Assembly (NCBI RefSeq): GCF_043757465.1
Contig: NZ_JAYVPL010000121.1
Coordinates: 1 to 49,985, forward strand
From: Armatimonas sp043757465
GTDB taxonomy: Bacteria; Armatimonadota; Armatimonadia; Armatimonadales; Armatimonadaceae
Direction of reading: 5' to 3'
Length of the DNA: 49,985 bases
A model generated the notes under the pieces. The model was given only the letters and a program-made list of their open reading frames with translations, made no database searches and was not told the origin of the DNA. Positions 1-8,467 of this stretch are shown here, piece after piece. A program made the translations under genes and the position numbers. Numbering within the stretch: position 1 is the stretch's first letter; every line of letters begins with the position of its first letter.

Positions 1-106
1 GTCGAACACGGGGCAATGTAACTTGCCCTATAGACGGGACGTCAGGCTTGCCTCTCGTTACTGTCAAAGCCCTCGACTTTAGTCGTGGGATCAGTTACAG
101 GGTTAC
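1..106. other. Short 3' flank of the asparagine-synthase-like gene, no gene seen
   Basis: This edge segment lies downstream of the minus-strand gene that ends at 107. It contains small inverted repeats, for example CCCTCGAC/GTCGTGGG around 70-90. In the minus direction this could form a hairpin, but no clear T-run follows. No convincing coding frame is seen. Confidence 0.3.
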
Positions 107-1531
107 TTACTGGAGAAGCGGCTCTAAAACGCCCGGCACGAAGTTCCCGGAGAGCTGCTCCTGCTCCTCCCAGGCGGAGCGCAGCTTGTCTTCCCACTGG
201 CGCAGAAAGATCTGGCGACACCAGGCTTTACTCACACGCCAGGCTTTGTAGTAGGAGTTGTTCTCGGTATCGCCCGCCACAGCGGCGCGAGCACCGTCTT
301 GGAAGCGCCGCTTGATCGAGACCGGCATCTCGATCCCCGTGACGTCCTTCACTCCGGAGGCAACCAATTCACCTTTTAGGCTGTAGAGCCGCTCCAGAGA
401 GCCATTGAGAATTGCAGGAAAGGGAATGGCGACGGCGCGTGCCATCACGGAGCGCACCGTGAACGGGGAGAACGCCGTGAAGCCGTAGCGCTGGGCGGGT
501 GCGAACGTACGAATGTAGGCGCGGGAGAGGCCACCGGAGTAGGTCGCGCTGTGCTTAATCGCATCTATCCCCCAGCCTTCCTGGTAGAGCAGTGGATTAC
601 GCAAAATAGAGCTCAGCGTGAGGTCGGAATCCTCCAGAGGGTAACTTTTCGCATTCTCATCGCCGCCGTCGCCATCCATGAAGTACAGAAGCTCCGGGTA
701 GCGCTCGCGGACGGCCTTCAGCAAGGCGATTCCTGCGGCGGCACACTCCACATCGAGGGGATGGTAGTCCTCGATACACGTGATGGCCTCGCGGAGATTG
801 TACTCAGAAGCCGCAACCGTGATGCGCTCCCACGTGTGCGCAATGCCCAGATCCGTGACGATCTTCTCGGCCTGCGCCGCGTCCGCGCCCTTGCCTTCGT
901 GCAAATCCAGCGTAAAGGCGCGAAGAGTATCCGGGTTGCGGCCAAGATCCGTCAGGGCCTTGCGGGCGAGCAACAAAACGCTCGTGCTGTCAATGCCTCC
1001 GGAGAATGCGATCCCAATCTGCGCCTCGTGGGGTAGTGTCGCCAGCCAGCTTTTTGTTGCTTCAAAGGCCGCCCTCAGATACGCGCCCCCAAGCGCCTCG
1101 ATATCTTCGCCGCCCTGCGCGACTTGCGGCTCCCAGAAGCGGGTGTAGAGCGGGGCCGGGTCAGGACAGCCGATCTGCTCGATCTCGGTGAGATAGTGCG
1201 CGGGCACCATACGGGTGTAGGTCGGGTCAAACTGCCAACCGATTTTCTGACTCACACACCAGTCATAGATAACGTCCATGCGATCAGCAGTGACGAGAAA
1301 CGGGCCATGGAACATCTTGGCAACAAAGTAGCGCAGCGGAACACCAATCGTGCGTGCCATGCGAATGGTCTGACCGTCGCGCATCGTGCCAGCGAAATGC
1401 CCATCCGTGGCCACCAGAGCCGCCACATCGCGTGTTGCCAGGGCCGCAGCAATCCCAGCGTTATCCGTTCCCGTCAGGGCGCTGCTGCGAACCCCCACCA
1501 AGTCTACGAGTCTCTCAATTCCGTGTAACAT
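107..1531 (-). CDS. Asparagine-synthase-like amidotransferase lacking the catalytic cysteine
   Basis: 474 aa. The C-terminal half has the ATP-pyrophosphatase signature SGGIDS at residues 177-182 and a GDGGDEN motif near 300, which are typical of asparagine synthetase B and related amide-forming enzymes that adenylate a carboxylate. The N-terminal half resembles the glutaminase domain in outline (dGHFA, RY and YTRMVPAHYL-like stretches). The chain starts MLHG, so the nucleophilic Cys2 needed for glutamine hydrolysis is absent. It may use free ammonia, a partner glutaminase, or an amine as in beta-lactam and lasso-peptide cyclases. The start is the ATG at 1531. The gene follows the M24 peptidase by 48 bp on the same strand, so co-transcription is likely. 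The family is clear; the substrate is unknown. Confidence 0.8.
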   Translation of the reverse strand: MLHGIERLVDLVGVRSSALTGTDNAGIAAALATRDVAALVATDGHFAGTMRDGQTIRMARTIGVPLRYFVAKMFHGPFLVTADRMDVIYDWCVSQKIGWQFDPTYTRMVPAHYLTEIEQIGCPDPAPLYTRFWEPQVAQGGEDIEALGGAYLRAAFEATKSWLATLPHEAQIGIAFSGGIDSTSVLLLARKALTDLGRNPDTLRAFTLDLHEGKGADAAQAEKIVTDLGIAHTWERITVAASEYNLREAITCIEDYHPLDVECAAAGIALLKAVRERYPELLYFMDGDGGDENAKSYPLEDSDLTLSSILRNPLLYQEGWGIDAIKHSATYSGGLSRAYIRTFAPAQRYGFTAFSPFTVRSVMARAVAIPFPAILNGSLERLYSLKGELVASGVKDVTGIEMPVSIKRRFQDGARAAVAGDTENNSYYKAWRVSKAWCRQIFLRQWEDKLRSAWEEQEQLSGNFVPGVLEPLLQ

Positions 1532-1579
1532 GACGGATCATTCGGCGCAATGGTGGGGGATTCCTCCGCTGTGGAGAAC

Positions 1580-2767
1580 CTAGAGCATCCAAACATCTCT
1601 CTGGGGGGTGGAGAGCCACTCAGCCCCCGCTTCAGTGACAACGACCATGTCCTCCAGGCTCCAGTAGCCGTAGCCCTCCACACGCACGCCCAGCTCCAGG
1701 GTGTAGACCTGCCCCACCTCCACGGGCCAGTACGGGGTCTGGCCGTAGCGAGCCCAGCACGGGCCGAGAATCCCGCCGCCATCGTGGGCGACGCGTCCGA
1801 CTTGATGGCCCAGCGCATGCAGATACTCCGGATAGCCTGCCGCCACCAGGAAGCTCCGCGCCGCCGCGTCCACCTCCCAGCCAGAAACGCCGGGTTTCAG
1901 CGCCGCAAAGCCCGCCTCAATCGCGCCCAGCACGGCGGCGTGGGCACGTAAAACTGCCTCAGGAGGAGTATCGCCCACAAACCAGCAACGCTGCAAGTCT
2001 GATGCGTAGCCGTTCTGAACAACGCCCAGATCAATGTGGAGAATATGGCCGGGAGCTAGCGCAAGCTGACTAGGAGCGCTGTGCCCGACAGCGGAGTCCG
2101 GGCCGCAGTTGACAATCGGGTTTCCCTCTTGCTCCCAAGCATAACCCAGCCCACGCTCGGTAATTTTTGCATGCACAAAATCTGCGATCTGCCGCTCCGT
2201 GACACTGATTTTTGCAAACGCCGCGATCTCATCAAAGAGCCGGTCGGTCTCCACAATCGCCGCACGCATCGCCGAGAGCTCCGTGCTCGTCTTGCGCCCC
2301 CGCAGTGCCCGGATGATCGGCTCGGCGGAGACGAGGGCGTTGGCGAAGCGCGTGTGAGCGAGGTAGCTCTCCAGTAGCCGAAACATCCCATAGGTCAACC
2401 CGTCGCACTTATCGTCGTTCTCGGAGTAGTTCACCGCAATCTGCGGCGTGGCAACACTCACCGGGATCAGCTCCTCCAGCGCGTCGAGCAGAGGCTCGCG
2501 GATAGACTGGACATAGCCAATCAGCTCGTCCCAGTCGCCGGAATGCTGCAACCCAGCGGTGTCGAAGTTTCCCACCACCGCCACTTTCTTCCCCGACTTG
2601 CTCACCAGCAGCGCACCCTGCCAGGTCAGCCCGCCCTCCATCAGAAACGGCAAGCACGGGTCGAAAATTGCACTCGTCTCGCGTACAAATGTCAGCCACA
2701 CCTCCACACCCGACTGCGCCACAATTGCAGCGGCCTGGTTTAGCTTCTCACGGGTCAAGTCACTCAT
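1580..2767 (-). CDS. M24 family Xaa-Pro aminopeptidase-like metallopeptidase
   Basis: 395 aa from the ATG at 2767 (MSDLTREKL). The frame stays open further upstream, but that extension overlaps the divergent gene and looks non-coding. The fold is a creatinase/prolidase N-domain followed by a pita-bread catalytic domain. The full dinuclear metal set is visible: D246 in HIDLG, D257 in ASDLQR, H321 in ALGHQVG, E358 in LELG and E372 in SLEDM. It probably removes N-terminal residues ahead of proline, or cleaves X-Pro dipeptides, in the cytoplasm, since no signal peptide is present. It reads into the asparagine-synthase-like gene. Exact specificity cannot be told from sequence. Confidence 0.88.
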   Translation of the reverse strand: MSDLTREKLNQAAAIVAQSGVEVWLTFVRETSAIFDPCLPFLMEGGLTWQGALLVSKSGKKVAVVGNFDTAGLQHSGDWDELIGYVQSIREPLLDALEELIPVSVATPQIAVNYSENDDKCDGLTYGMFRLLESYLAHTRFANALVSAEPIIRALRGRKTSTELSAMRAAIVETDRLFDEIAAFAKISVTERQIADFVHAKITERGLGYAWEQEGNPIVNCGPDSAVGHSAPSQLALAPGHILHIDLGVVQNGYASDLQRCWFVGDTPPEAVLRAHAAVLGAIEAGFAALKPGVSGWEVDAAARSFLVAAGYPEYLHALGHQVGRVAHDGGGILGPCWARYGQTPYWPVEVGQVYTLELGVRVEGYGYWSLEDMVVVTEAGAEWLSTPQRDVWML

Positions 2768-2820
2768 GGCCAAAGGTTCGTGATGCAGGAGACAAATCCC
2801 TCTCTGCCGAATGTGTTCCC

Positions 2821-3507
2821 ATGCAGCGCCAGCAGAGTAATCAAGAAAAGCTTGCCCCTCGTACGCCGAGTACGGGGGAGGCACTGCAACAAGTTGCAGA
2901 ACGACTCGAACGATACACGCGCCGCAAGCCGTTTTTTGAGGGCCTGCTTGGAATCACCACGACTTTGTTTATTTGCCTGGCACTGATCGGCAGTCAGGCC
3001 CAAGGTTTCAGTATCACACTTATCGGGTTGGTTACTGTTTTGTTTGTTTTATTGGGACTATGTCTTGTCAAGTGCCAACCAGAGGACCGCCAGGCACTCC
3101 TCCAAACAACAACCATGCTACTTGAAGACCTACCTCGCACCGAGCTGCCCGGGCTCCTGCGGATTTTGCAGGCGCTGGAGCAGGGGCGTGAGAGTGCGGG
3201 TAAGCAAGAGAGACAGGTTCGCCGGGCGGCACTTAGCCTACTTGGCCACCACCTCGCCCGAGTCCCTCGCGATGAGCTCGATGCCCTCCCGCAGTCAGAC
3301 CGCCACTATCTGATTCGAGAGCTAGAGCGCCGACTGAAGCGACTCAGGAACTCGAAGGGGGGCGAGATCGAGCTGCCGATCCGGCTCTTTCTTGTTCTGG
3401 GAGAGCTACAGGAACCCGGAGCAGAGCAGCTCGCACACAAGGGCAGTCGCCATCCGGACGAGCGCCTCCGAGCAGCAGCACACGAGTATCTAGGCGATAG
3501 GAAATAG
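2821..3507 (+). CDS. Hypothetical two-TM membrane protein with helical C-terminal domain
   Basis: 228 aa from the ATG at 2821. The same frame extends upstream to 2668, but that part overlaps the start of the divergent M24 gene and has shadow-like composition. After a polar N-terminus and a short helical stretch there are two hydrophobic segments (about residues 45-65 and 70-90) forming a hairpin. A charged, Leu/Arg-rich helical region follows that looks like HEAT/ARM-type helices (repeated LLxxL, RRAALSLLG, RLRAAAHEYLG). No catalytic motif is seen. I do not recognise the family. The topology suggests a small membrane-anchored scaffold facing the cytoplasm. Confidence 0.6.
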   Translation: MQRQQSNQEKLAPRTPSTGEALQQVAERLERYTRRKPFFEGLLGITTTLFICLALIGSQAQGFSITLIGLVTVLFVLLGLCLVKCQPEDRQALLQTTTMLLEDLPRTELPGLLRILQALEQGRESAGKQERQVRRAALSLLGHHLARVPRDELDALPQSDRHYLIRELERRLKRLRNSKGGEIELPIRLFLVLGELQEPGAEQLAHKGSRHPDERLRAAAHEYLGDRK

Positions 3508-3517
3508 AGGAGCAGGC

Positions 3518-3698
3518 GATATAATCTCCTCGTTTTCCGTCCACACGGGATCCGCCCACACGAACGTGGGCGTCTATGAGCCTTCGGCTGGGATGTCGCT
3601 CCGCGACTAACAAAACTCTCCGAGTCGCTTGCGACATTGTGGCGGCACGCCCGCAGACGCCCACGTTCGTGTGGGCGGGAAAGGATATAATCTCCTCG
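3518..3698. repeat. Palindromic repeat element flanked by 15-bp direct repeats
   Basis: A perfect 23-bp inverted repeat (3553-3575 and 3655-3677) encloses a nearly symmetric core. The core arms are ATGTCGC/GCGACAT plus inner GTCGC/GCGAC hairpins at 3595-3607 and 3624-3635. Each 23-bp arm is itself a hairpin (CGCCCAC-6 nt-GTGGGCG). The whole is bounded by identical 15-bp direct repeats at 3518-3532 and 3684-3698, each containing TATAAT. It resembles a non-autonomous REP- or MITE-like insertion. The direct repeat is long for a target-site duplication. Confidence 0.7.
3686..3691 (+). promoter_or_regulatory. -10 box of lipoprotein gene (leaderless type)
   Basis: TATAAT ends 8 nt before the ATG at 3700, so transcription would begin at or next to the start codon. 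It lies in the right-hand 15-bp direct repeat of the palindromic element. No good -35 box or Shine-Dalgarno site is visible. Confidence 0.6.
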
Positions 3699-3699
3699 C

Positions 3700-5487
3700 A
3701 TGAAACTCTCGCGGCGGACGCTGCTTTTTTTATCTTTGACGGCAGGTTGCTCAGGCAGTGGTGGGCCGTCCACTCCTACGGGCATTATCTTTACGCTAGA
3801 CTGGCCCGATGCCTCGCGGGCACTGCCACTCGCCGCAAAAAGCGTTCGCGTTCAGATCAAGCAAGGCAGTAAAGTGCTCGCGACGCGCATTTTTCTAGCG
3901 GGGCCAGACAGCGAGGAGCAGCTCACCGATCTTCCCTTTGCCGTGGCGCTAACCCTGGAGGCGGTCGCGTACCCGACAGCGGAGGGCACAGGTGCGCCTC
4001 TGTCCACAGCGTCTGTGCCTTTCAGCTTGCTCCAGGGGAAGCTAGAGCGATTGACGCTCAGCCTAACCTCCGTGATTTCAACCGTCGTGCTAAGCTCCGT
4101 TACCGATGGCGCACAGACCACTCTAACCGCGACGGCGCGTGACAGTGCGGGCAGTGCGGTGCTGACGGCCCCGGCGCAGTGGGAGTGGAGCACGAGCGAC
4201 AGCGCCCTGGGGTCGCTGGCTCCAACCGGCCCAACCGCCGTGTTTACCGAAGCGGGCTTTGGCGTTGCCACCCTGACCGCACGAGAGAAAGAGTCGGGCA
4301 AGTCGGCAAATCTGATCCGGCCAATCTGTAGCGGCGACCCGACCCCGACACAGCCACAAGTTGCATCGTTCCGACTCTCAGGAACTTTCGGCAATATTTT
4401 GGCCGTCGGCAATGGTCAGTTTGTGATCGCTCACGGTAGCATACTCAGTTGTGTGGAGAGTAGCGGTGCTCTGGTCTGGCAACGTGCTCTTCCCGCCAGG
4501 GTTCGCTACCTCATGGGCCACACTCTGGGCGGCTTTCTTGGTGTTTATCTTGAGTCTCAAGAGGGAATTCGCATTCACCGAATCTCAGACGGGGCTTTTT
4601 TCTGGCAGGCGACACAGAATTTCGGGCGCGAGGACATGCGCAGTGTCGGCGACACGCGCCTCTTTGGCTTCCCGTTCGGCACCGAGCCACCGCTCCTTCA
4701 GGGACGAGAGCTGGGCTCAGGAACGGTGCTCTGGAGCCAGCCCTTGAGCAGCGATGCCCAAATTGTCTGGGCCGATCCGACCCGTGTCCTCTGCTACAAC
4801 TCCCTAAGTGGGGCGTATATTGCCTTCGATGCGGAGCGGGGCAGCCCTCTCTGGGAAGTACGCGTCCCCACGAACAGTATCTTTGCGGGTGCTCAGACAA
4901 CGGGCAGTGGGTCGCTGTTTTATTCGATGACTGGGAGCGAGCTTCGGGCCCTCTACTTTTCCAATGGTGCCCGGATCTGGACAGTCGCATCAGGAGGCGA
5001 GCAAGGCTATCTGACGCAAGATCAGCGGCAGCTCATTGTCTACTCCAGCACTGCCTGTAGTGCCCACGATCCTGCAACGGGAAACACACTCTGGAGCCGT
5101 AGTGGTCTGAGCTGCGTGGTGGGGCCCCTCCCCAACGGCGAGCTTGTTGTGTTACCACAGCCCATGACTTCCGGATGCCTTCCCCTTCAAGTACTACGTC
5201 CGGCAGACGGCACTGTCCGCTGGAGCAACTACCTGCCCACAAGCCCCGTGCCGGGCGACAGCTTCGTCACCCGCGTGGCAGGCTCACTGATCTGCATCAA
5301 CCTCTCGGGGAAAACACGGGAGGGGACGACGCCGCTCTTTGCCCTGGACAGCGCGACGGGTCAGTACGTGTGGGGAACCCGTCAGTACGGGCCTCATGCA
5401 GAGCAACCTCCGAGGGCACTAGATGTCTCAGACAAAACGCTGGCGCTGATGGCTGAGTCGAGTACACGGGTTGTTTTGCTGCACTGA
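3700..5487 (+). CDS. PQQ-like beta-propeller lipoprotein
   Basis: 595 aa. The N-terminus has a twin-arginine-like signal (SRRTLLFLSL) ending in a lipobox LTAGC with Cys17, so a lipid-anchored exported protein is expected. Residues ~25-205 look like Ig-like or invasin-type beta domains (VSSVTDGAQTTLTATARDSAG-type strands). From ~215 to the end there are repeated PQQ/WD-like blades with motifs such as GALVWQRALP, GTVLWSQPL, GSPLWEVRVP, GARIWTVASGG, GNTLWSRSG, GTVRWSNYL and GQYVWGTRQ. This indicates one eight-bladed-type propeller of the BamB/PQQ-dehydrogenase fold, used for protein or ligand binding with no visible enzyme site. Its last ~70 bp are duplicated in diverged form at 8802-8880. Confidence 0.82.
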   Translation: MKLSRRTLLFLSLTAGCSGSGGPSTPTGIIFTLDWPDASRALPLAAKSVRVQIKQGSKVLATRIFLAGPDSEEQLTDLPFAVALTLEAVAYPTAEGTGAPLSTASVPFSLLQGKLERLTLSLTSVISTVVLSSVTDGAQTTLTATARDSAGSAVLTAPAQWEWSTSDSALGSLAPTGPTAVFTEAGFGVATLTAREKESGKSANLIRPICSGDPTPTQPQVASFRLSGTFGNILAVGNGQFVIAHGSILSCVESSGALVWQRALPARVRYLMGHTLGGFLGVYLESQEGIRIHRISDGAFFWQATQNFGREDMRSVGDTRLFGFPFGTEPPLLQGRELGSGTVLWSQPLSSDAQIVWADPTRVLCYNSLSGAYIAFDAERGSPLWEVRVPTNSIFAGAQTTGSGSLFYSMTGSELRALYFSNGARIWTVASGGEQGYLTQDQRQLIVYSSTACSAHDPATGNTLWSRSGLSCVVGPLPNGELVVLPQPMTSGCLPLQVLRPADGTVRWSNYLPTSPVPGDSFVTRVAGSLICINLSGKTREGTTPLFALDSATGQYVWGTRQYGPHAEQPPRALDVSDKTLALMAESSTRVVLLH

Positions 5488-5615
5488 AATTTAAAACAGC
5501 GCTGGCTGCTTTTTCCGCTCCTGAATCGCAGCGAGCAGCTTGGCCTGTGGCGACGAGAGCGGGTAGCGTGCCAGATCGCTTCTCGTTGCCCAGAGACAGC
5601 CCGGTGGCAGGGGGT
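5408..5615. repeat. Left copy of the ~208-bp diverged direct repeat (lipoprotein 3' end plus mutY 3' end)
   Basis: This stretch matches 8802-9009 with roughly a dozen or more mismatches, about five of them at the left end. It covers the last codons and stop of the lipoprotein gene and, on the other strand, the last ~41 codons of mutY. The mutY part here is a broken duplicate; the complete gene starts from the right-hand copy. Most of the differences fall at synonymous positions of the two genes. Confidence 0.85.
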
Positions 5616-6005
5616 CAGTATGCGGCCACGGCCTACGTGAACCTACTCAAATCCAAGGGAGTACTGGTTTCCATGGCCTCCGTTGGCTGCCCCGAAAAGA
5701 ACGGCTATGCGGAACGCTGGATGCGTACCTTAAAGGCAGACCATGTCCAGATGAGCGAGTACACCGACTTCTGGGACGCTCAAGCTCAGATAGGTATCTT
5801 CATTGAGGAGGTCTATCAGAGGAAGCGTGTTCACTCCAAGCTGGGCTATCTGCCTCCTGCCGTCTTCGAGGAACGCTGGCGGGAAACACGGGCCTCGGAG
5901 GTGCTTTTAAGTGGTGGTAGCGATGCCTTGGTTGCGTGCCCGCCGCCCTTTCCTGTAGCGAAAATCGCCTTGCCAATCCAGGGAGAAAATGTTACAATCT
6001 CGTAG
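5613..6005 (+). pseudogene. IS3-family transposase remnant (C-terminal part of integrase core)
   Basis: The translation keeps the end of an IS3-type DDE integrase. GGQYAA matches the DxGxQYA region, NGYAERWMRTLK carries the catalytic-Glu helix (ENAYAEsfnrtlK type), and YQRKRVHSKLGYLPP matches the usual IS3 C-terminal NxxRxHsaLGYxpP block. The N-terminal two thirds, OrfA and the left inverted repeat are missing. The fragment is fused directly to the duplicated mutY tail at about 5612, so any ATG upstream (for example 5547) lies in foreign sequence. It is non-functional and marks the left edge of the island. Confidence 0.8.
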
Positions 6006-6040
6006 TCCTGAAACTGTTCAGTCAAACGTCAGGATTACAA

Positions 6041-6060
6041 TGTACCGCAATTGTGCGGTA
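6041..6060. promoter_or_regulatory. Hairpin upstream of the island secreted-protein gene
   Basis: GTACCGCA and TGCGGTAC form an 8-bp perfect stem with a 4-nt ATTG loop, located 30 bp before the start codon at 6090. It could be a protein-binding operator or an mRNA hairpin. There is no other evidence. Confidence 0.35.
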
Positions 6061-6089
6061 CTACAGTAAAGAAATATGAGACAATTACG

Positions 6090-6626
6090 ATGCGTAATTT
6101 TCAGTTCAAAATGTTCGCTGCTGTGTGTATGACATGTGCTGTTTCAGCACCAACTCTAGCTTTTCCTCCCACCCCAGCAATATGGCTAGAGGTGCTTAAG
6201 CCTTCGTGGAATCAAGAGTTTGTAGTTTATTCACATCCAGGTATCTATATGAAATATGTCGAAGTACCTCTATCTTGTAAATTTACTTTTAGTTACGAAA
6301 ATGGCACTCCAAATACAACAATCAATATGGATTTATCGGGTAAAATGCTTTTAGATGATCTTGATACAGGTTATGATATAGTTACAACTTTTCCAAACTC
6401 CTATCCTATTCTTCTTGATGCTAATGGTAATGGATCTCTAAATCCAATAACTCTCAGCCATACTTTTAATATAAACAGTACGATTACACACTATGTTAGC
6501 GCAAGTGCGACGGCGAAGATTTATGGAAGTAGTGATACTCCTGTGGCAGAACTAACACCAACTTATTCTGGCTCTGGTGTACCAAGCCCAAATGTATTCA
6601 GAACACCGTTCATTGTAAAAAATTAA
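6090..6626 (+). CDS. Small secreted beta-rich protein of unknown function (island)
   Basis: 178 aa from the ATG at 6090. A classical signal peptide is present: MRNFQFK, then a hydrophobic core, then a probable cleavage after TLA near residue 25. The mature part is rich in Thr, Ser, Asn, Tyr and Pro, alternates in a beta-strand pattern and contains no cysteine pair or catalytic motif. It looks like a single beta-sandwich domain, perhaps an adhesion or matrix module. I do not recognise a family. Base composition is far more AT-rich than the neighbouring chromosome, matching the next gene, so it was probably acquired with it. A terminator-like hairpin follows at 6647-6700. Confidence 0.65.
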   Translation: MRNFQFKMFAAVCMTCAVSAPTLAFPPTPAIWLEVLKPSWNQEFVVYSHPGIYMKYVEVPLSCKFTFSYENGTPNTTINMDLSGKMLLDDLDTGYDIVTTFPNSYPILLDANGNGSLNPITLSHTFNINSTITHYVSASATAKIYGSSDTPVAELTPTYSGSGVPSPNVFRTPFIVKN

Positions 6627-6646
6627 GGTAACAAACCAAAACTTTT

Positions 6647-6700
6647 ATACCCTGCGCGAGTCTAAAATAGGAAATTCTTGCAGGGTATTTTTATTTTATA
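6647..6700 (+). terminator. Rho-independent terminator after the secreted-protein gene
   Basis: ATACCCTGC (6647-6655) pairs with GCAGGGTAT (6680-6688) and is followed by TTTTATTTT. The loop is long (24 nt), but the stem and T-run are clear. It separates the two island genes. Confidence 0.65.
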
Positions 6701-6718
6701 CATCTTTAAAGAAAAATA

Positions 6719-8461
6719 ATGTGTACAGAAATGATTAATAGGCGAGAATTGATTTCGTTAGGCGTTATAAGTACTTTTTATCCAGAGATAGCACAACCGC
6801 CTTCTCAAACTCGTCATTTGAAAGATTGGCAGGATGAAGACCCACGACTTCTTCAGAAATGTACCATAGACTTACTGTACTCACGATTATGGTACGTTTT
6901 TGATGAAATATATCGCCAGACAGGGATTTTAATTAATTCAAGTGATAGCGCTTATCTCGCAGGAGAAGAAATTTCTTTTTTTGCATTTGATGTACCTGTT
7001 ATTAAGATTCTAGATTCGATATATTCTCTATTTAGTTTTCGTACTGCGGAATGTTTTTGGTTAAGGCAAAAAAAAGAAAATAATTTTATCTATTCTCTTG
7101 AAAGATCGAGCGCTTCTGTTCTTTATGCGAAGAACGTTTATTATTACATTCGCGGTGAGATGCTAAATGCTCTAGAAGAAAAAATAGCGAATTGCGATAA
7201 ATCCGAAGAGGAACGGAAAAAGATAGCAGAAAAGTCAACGGAAAACGGTGGTTTTGACAAGGAGATGGATTTTCTAAAAATCAAAGCTTTTGGGAAATTA
7301 ACGACTCCAGAATTACGAAAAGCACTTTTGTTTTCGGATGAGTACGCAAAAAAAGAATTTCCCGATCAATCGAAAATACCAGAAGAATGTTATCAATATT
7401 ATAATTACTTGAAGCCAATCTATGAGAAGCTATCTCCTCAAAGACAATGGGGAAGTTTAGATAAAGTATCTATCTACAATAATCCAAAGGAATCAAATGC
7501 TTTGCCCATTATCTATATAATGTTGGAAGGGAAACCCGATGGTGGAGCGGGATACGGAGTCACAGGGGCAACTAAAACTTTAGAATCTCTCAAAAGTAAA
7601 ATGAGAATTGACTGGGTTCTCGATTCAGATTCTCTCTCTTCGAAAGAAGAAAACATCGATATTTCATATAAAAATATAAAAACATTACCTATACCTATTG
7701 AGTATTACGACAGTCTTAAAAAGATTAATCAGAATCAATCATTTTCTGCTATAAGCTTTGAAACGATATGGCATACTATTGCAAAGGAATATAATATTCC
7801 GGTTTTAATGCGTTTACCAAAAGGATATTCGCCCTCTTCAATCCGTTTTCCTAATTCGGCTAAGCTAAAAGATTTCACGGGAATAATCGATGAATCGGCG
7901 CAACTTTTGTATAAATGGCACGACGAAAGCCTCTTGATTTGTCCAATTGCCTGGTATAAAATAGATCAGCCAGAAAAGAAACCAACAGGGTCTGCTATAA
8001 AAATTTTAGCAAATGCTCGCAGAAATAACAAAGATCGTAAAATGAATCTAGTTGATCTGTTTAAAATTATTAACACGTCTCCTAACTCTGTATTAGAACG
8101 TATGATTCTGAATGATTTGCTCGTCTGCAATGGCCTGGGCTACTGGAAGAGTCTTTTTCTTGCCATGGATAAAAATCTAACCTTAAGAAAAGCCATTTTG
8201 TCTAGTAATGGAGTAACTTTCGAATCGCTTGATAAGCAGACACAAGGAAGAATCCAAAATGAAACTCAACAAAAAATCAATCCCAATGCTTATGTCCGTT
8301 TTCGTAAAGAAATCGAGACGAAACGTCAACCTGAACCACGACGCGGTATTGGTGGCTTCGAGTTCACGTACTTAATTATCGAGTGTCGTTCTGACTTAAG
8401 TACTCCCTTTGTCAAAGTAGCTCAGATGATCATGGACTTTCAAGCTCTCCCTTTGGCGTGA
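6719..8461 (+). CDS. Orphan 580-aa protein with possible STN-like N-terminal domain (island)
   Basis: 580 aa from ATG 6719, or 576 aa from ATG 6731, which would begin MINRRELISLG, a Tat-like pattern without a strong hydrophobic core. Residues ~50-130 (LWYVFDEIYRQTGILIN... then SIYSLFSFRTAECFWLRQ) resemble the secretin/TonB short N-terminal (STN) fold: a helix, a tGI-strand, a loop and a second helix. This is a weak visual match. The rest is mixed alpha/beta with many Lys, Glu, Asn and Tyr, and no recognisable active site. GC content is very low compared with the flanks, consistent with horizontal transfer. It has its own transcription unit after the 6647-6700 terminator. Function is unknown. 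Confidence 0.6.
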   Translation: MCTEMINRRELISLGVISTFYPEIAQPPSQTRHLKDWQDEDPRLLQKCTIDLLYSRLWYVFDEIYRQTGILINSSDSAYLAGEEISFFAFDVPVIKILDSIYSLFSFRTAECFWLRQKKENNFIYSLERSSASVLYAKNVYYYIRGEMLNALEEKIANCDKSEEERKKIAEKSTENGGFDKEMDFLKIKAFGKLTTPELRKALLFSDEYAKKEFPDQSKIPEECYQYYNYLKPIYEKLSPQRQWGSLDKVSIYNNPKESNALPIIYIMLEGKPDGGAGYGVTGATKTLESLKSKMRIDWVLDSDSLSSKEENIDISYKNIKTLPIPIEYYDSLKKINQNQSFSAISFETIWHTIAKEYNIPVLMRLPKGYSPSSIRFPNSAKLKDFTGIIDESAQLLYKWHDESLLICPIAWYKIDQPEKKPTGSAIKILANARRNNKDRKMNLVDLFKIINTSPNSVLERMILNDLLVCNGLGYWKSLFLAMDKNLTLRKAILSSNGVTFESLDKQTQGRIQNETQQKINPNAYVRFRKEIETKRQPEPRRGIGGFEFTYLIIECRSDLSTPFVKVAQMIMDFQALPLA

Positions 8462-8467
8462 TCCGGG

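Noticed and set aside
2668..2820. Upstream extension of the two-TM membrane protein
   Set aside because: It overlaps the start of the M24 gene and lacks protein-like character; the ATG at 2821 is better.
5547..5612. Start region of the IS3-like frame
   Set aside because: These codons come from the antisense of the duplicated mutY tail, so they are not part of the transposase.
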